A DNA stretch of 64,000 nucleotides from Arion vulgaris. Lineage: Eukaryota; Mollusca; Gastropoda; Stylommatophora; Arionidae. The stretch lies in the NCBI GenBank assembly GCA_020796225.1, contig CM036758.1, positions 66,415,274-66,479,273 of the forward strand, in the 5' to 3' direction. Below, piece after piece: positions 63,785-64,000 of the stretch. Positions within the stretch are counted from its first letter, which is position 1, and each line of letters starts with the position of its first letter. Below the pieces are notes generated by a model. It was not told the origin of the DNA and did not search any database. It saw only the letters and a program-made list of their open reading frames with translations. The position numbers and the translations under genes are program-made.

Positions 63785-64000
63785 ATTATGCTAGTAGTAA
63801 CATCAGCTTGAAGGGGACAGACGATCAGTTGGTGGACAGAAACAAACGCTTTAAATACACACTTAAAGTGTCCCTAAAATACTTTGATATAGAGACCACA
63901 TGCTCGGAATCCCTTGTGCATGATCACCAAATGTGGAGCTGTAACAATACAAGAGGAACTCGCATAGTTAAGAATCGTCGTAGTGTTGATGCGCAGAGAA
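63785..64000 (+). pseudogene. RTEh LINE fragment, cut by window end
   Basis: Encodes LEGDRRSVGGQKQTL and, after frame changes, a KYTLKVSLKYFDIET-like stretch then DHQMWSCNNTRGT. This is the KR..GGQK.R+KD.LK.SLK part of the RTE-like group seen at 55670-55945. Confidence 0.72.

Overview
The window looks like intergenic DNA from an invertebrate animal, most likely a mollusc. That placement is inference. It rests on the mix of RTE-, Jockey- and I-type LINEs, Penelope-like elements, several tRNA-derived SINE families with a shared central domain, and abundant minisatellites. I find no convincing host protein-coding gene, no genuine tRNA or rRNA gene, and no CRISPR or prokaryotic system. Nearly everything recognisable is a retroelement, a fragment of one, or a tandem array, and all coding sequence is broken.

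Names used here are local. SINEs: S1 and S2 (about 260 bp, GAA tails), S3 (about 310-345 bp, GA tail), S4 (about 430 bp, AATC tail), S5, S6, S7 and S8 (tRNA-like heads), S9 (fragments). LINEs: J1-J4 (Jockey-like, endonuclease-RT-RNase H), Ia and Ib (I/Nimb-like, RT-RNase H), RTEa-RTEh (RTE-like). PLE means Penelope-like element. R1 is an unclassified repeat of about 350 bp.

0-10 kb: SINE copies, a 34-36-bp minisatellite, LINE 3' ends, and a nearly complete 4.27-kb J1 LINE (5586-9852, minus) with a 12-bp target-site duplication (TSD). 10-19 kb: tandem arrays with units of 9, 28-29, 14, 51 and 30 bp. The 28-29-bp array is the amplified tRNA-like head of an S6 SINE, which holds an S1 SINE that holds a LINE fragment. 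19-31 kb: a 2.1-kb RTEa LINE, an RTEb LINE, SINEs, an hAT-type MITE and two minisatellites. 31.5-39.6 kb: an 82-bp satellite split by a 6.6-kb LTR element (1.6-kb LTRs, TGTAA...TTACA ends, TSD aaag). About 33.4-38.3 kb looks like poor consensus sequence. 40-46.3 kb: RTE LINEs cut by a SINE and by a 2.13-kb Ia LINE, and an Ib LINE cut by a 1.16-kb PLE insertion built as an inverted repeat. 46-64 kb: more SINEs (some nested), PLE tails, an 88-bp array made from a LINE 3' end, and many 3'-truncated LINEs.

The elements work as parasites and hosts of one another. LINEs supply the reverse transcriptase. SINEs S1 and S2 share the GAA tail of Jockey-like LINEs here and are probably their passengers. 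Many insertion edges are marked by TSDs, so the order of insertion can be read in about a dozen places. Tandem arrays repeatedly arise from pieces of these elements.
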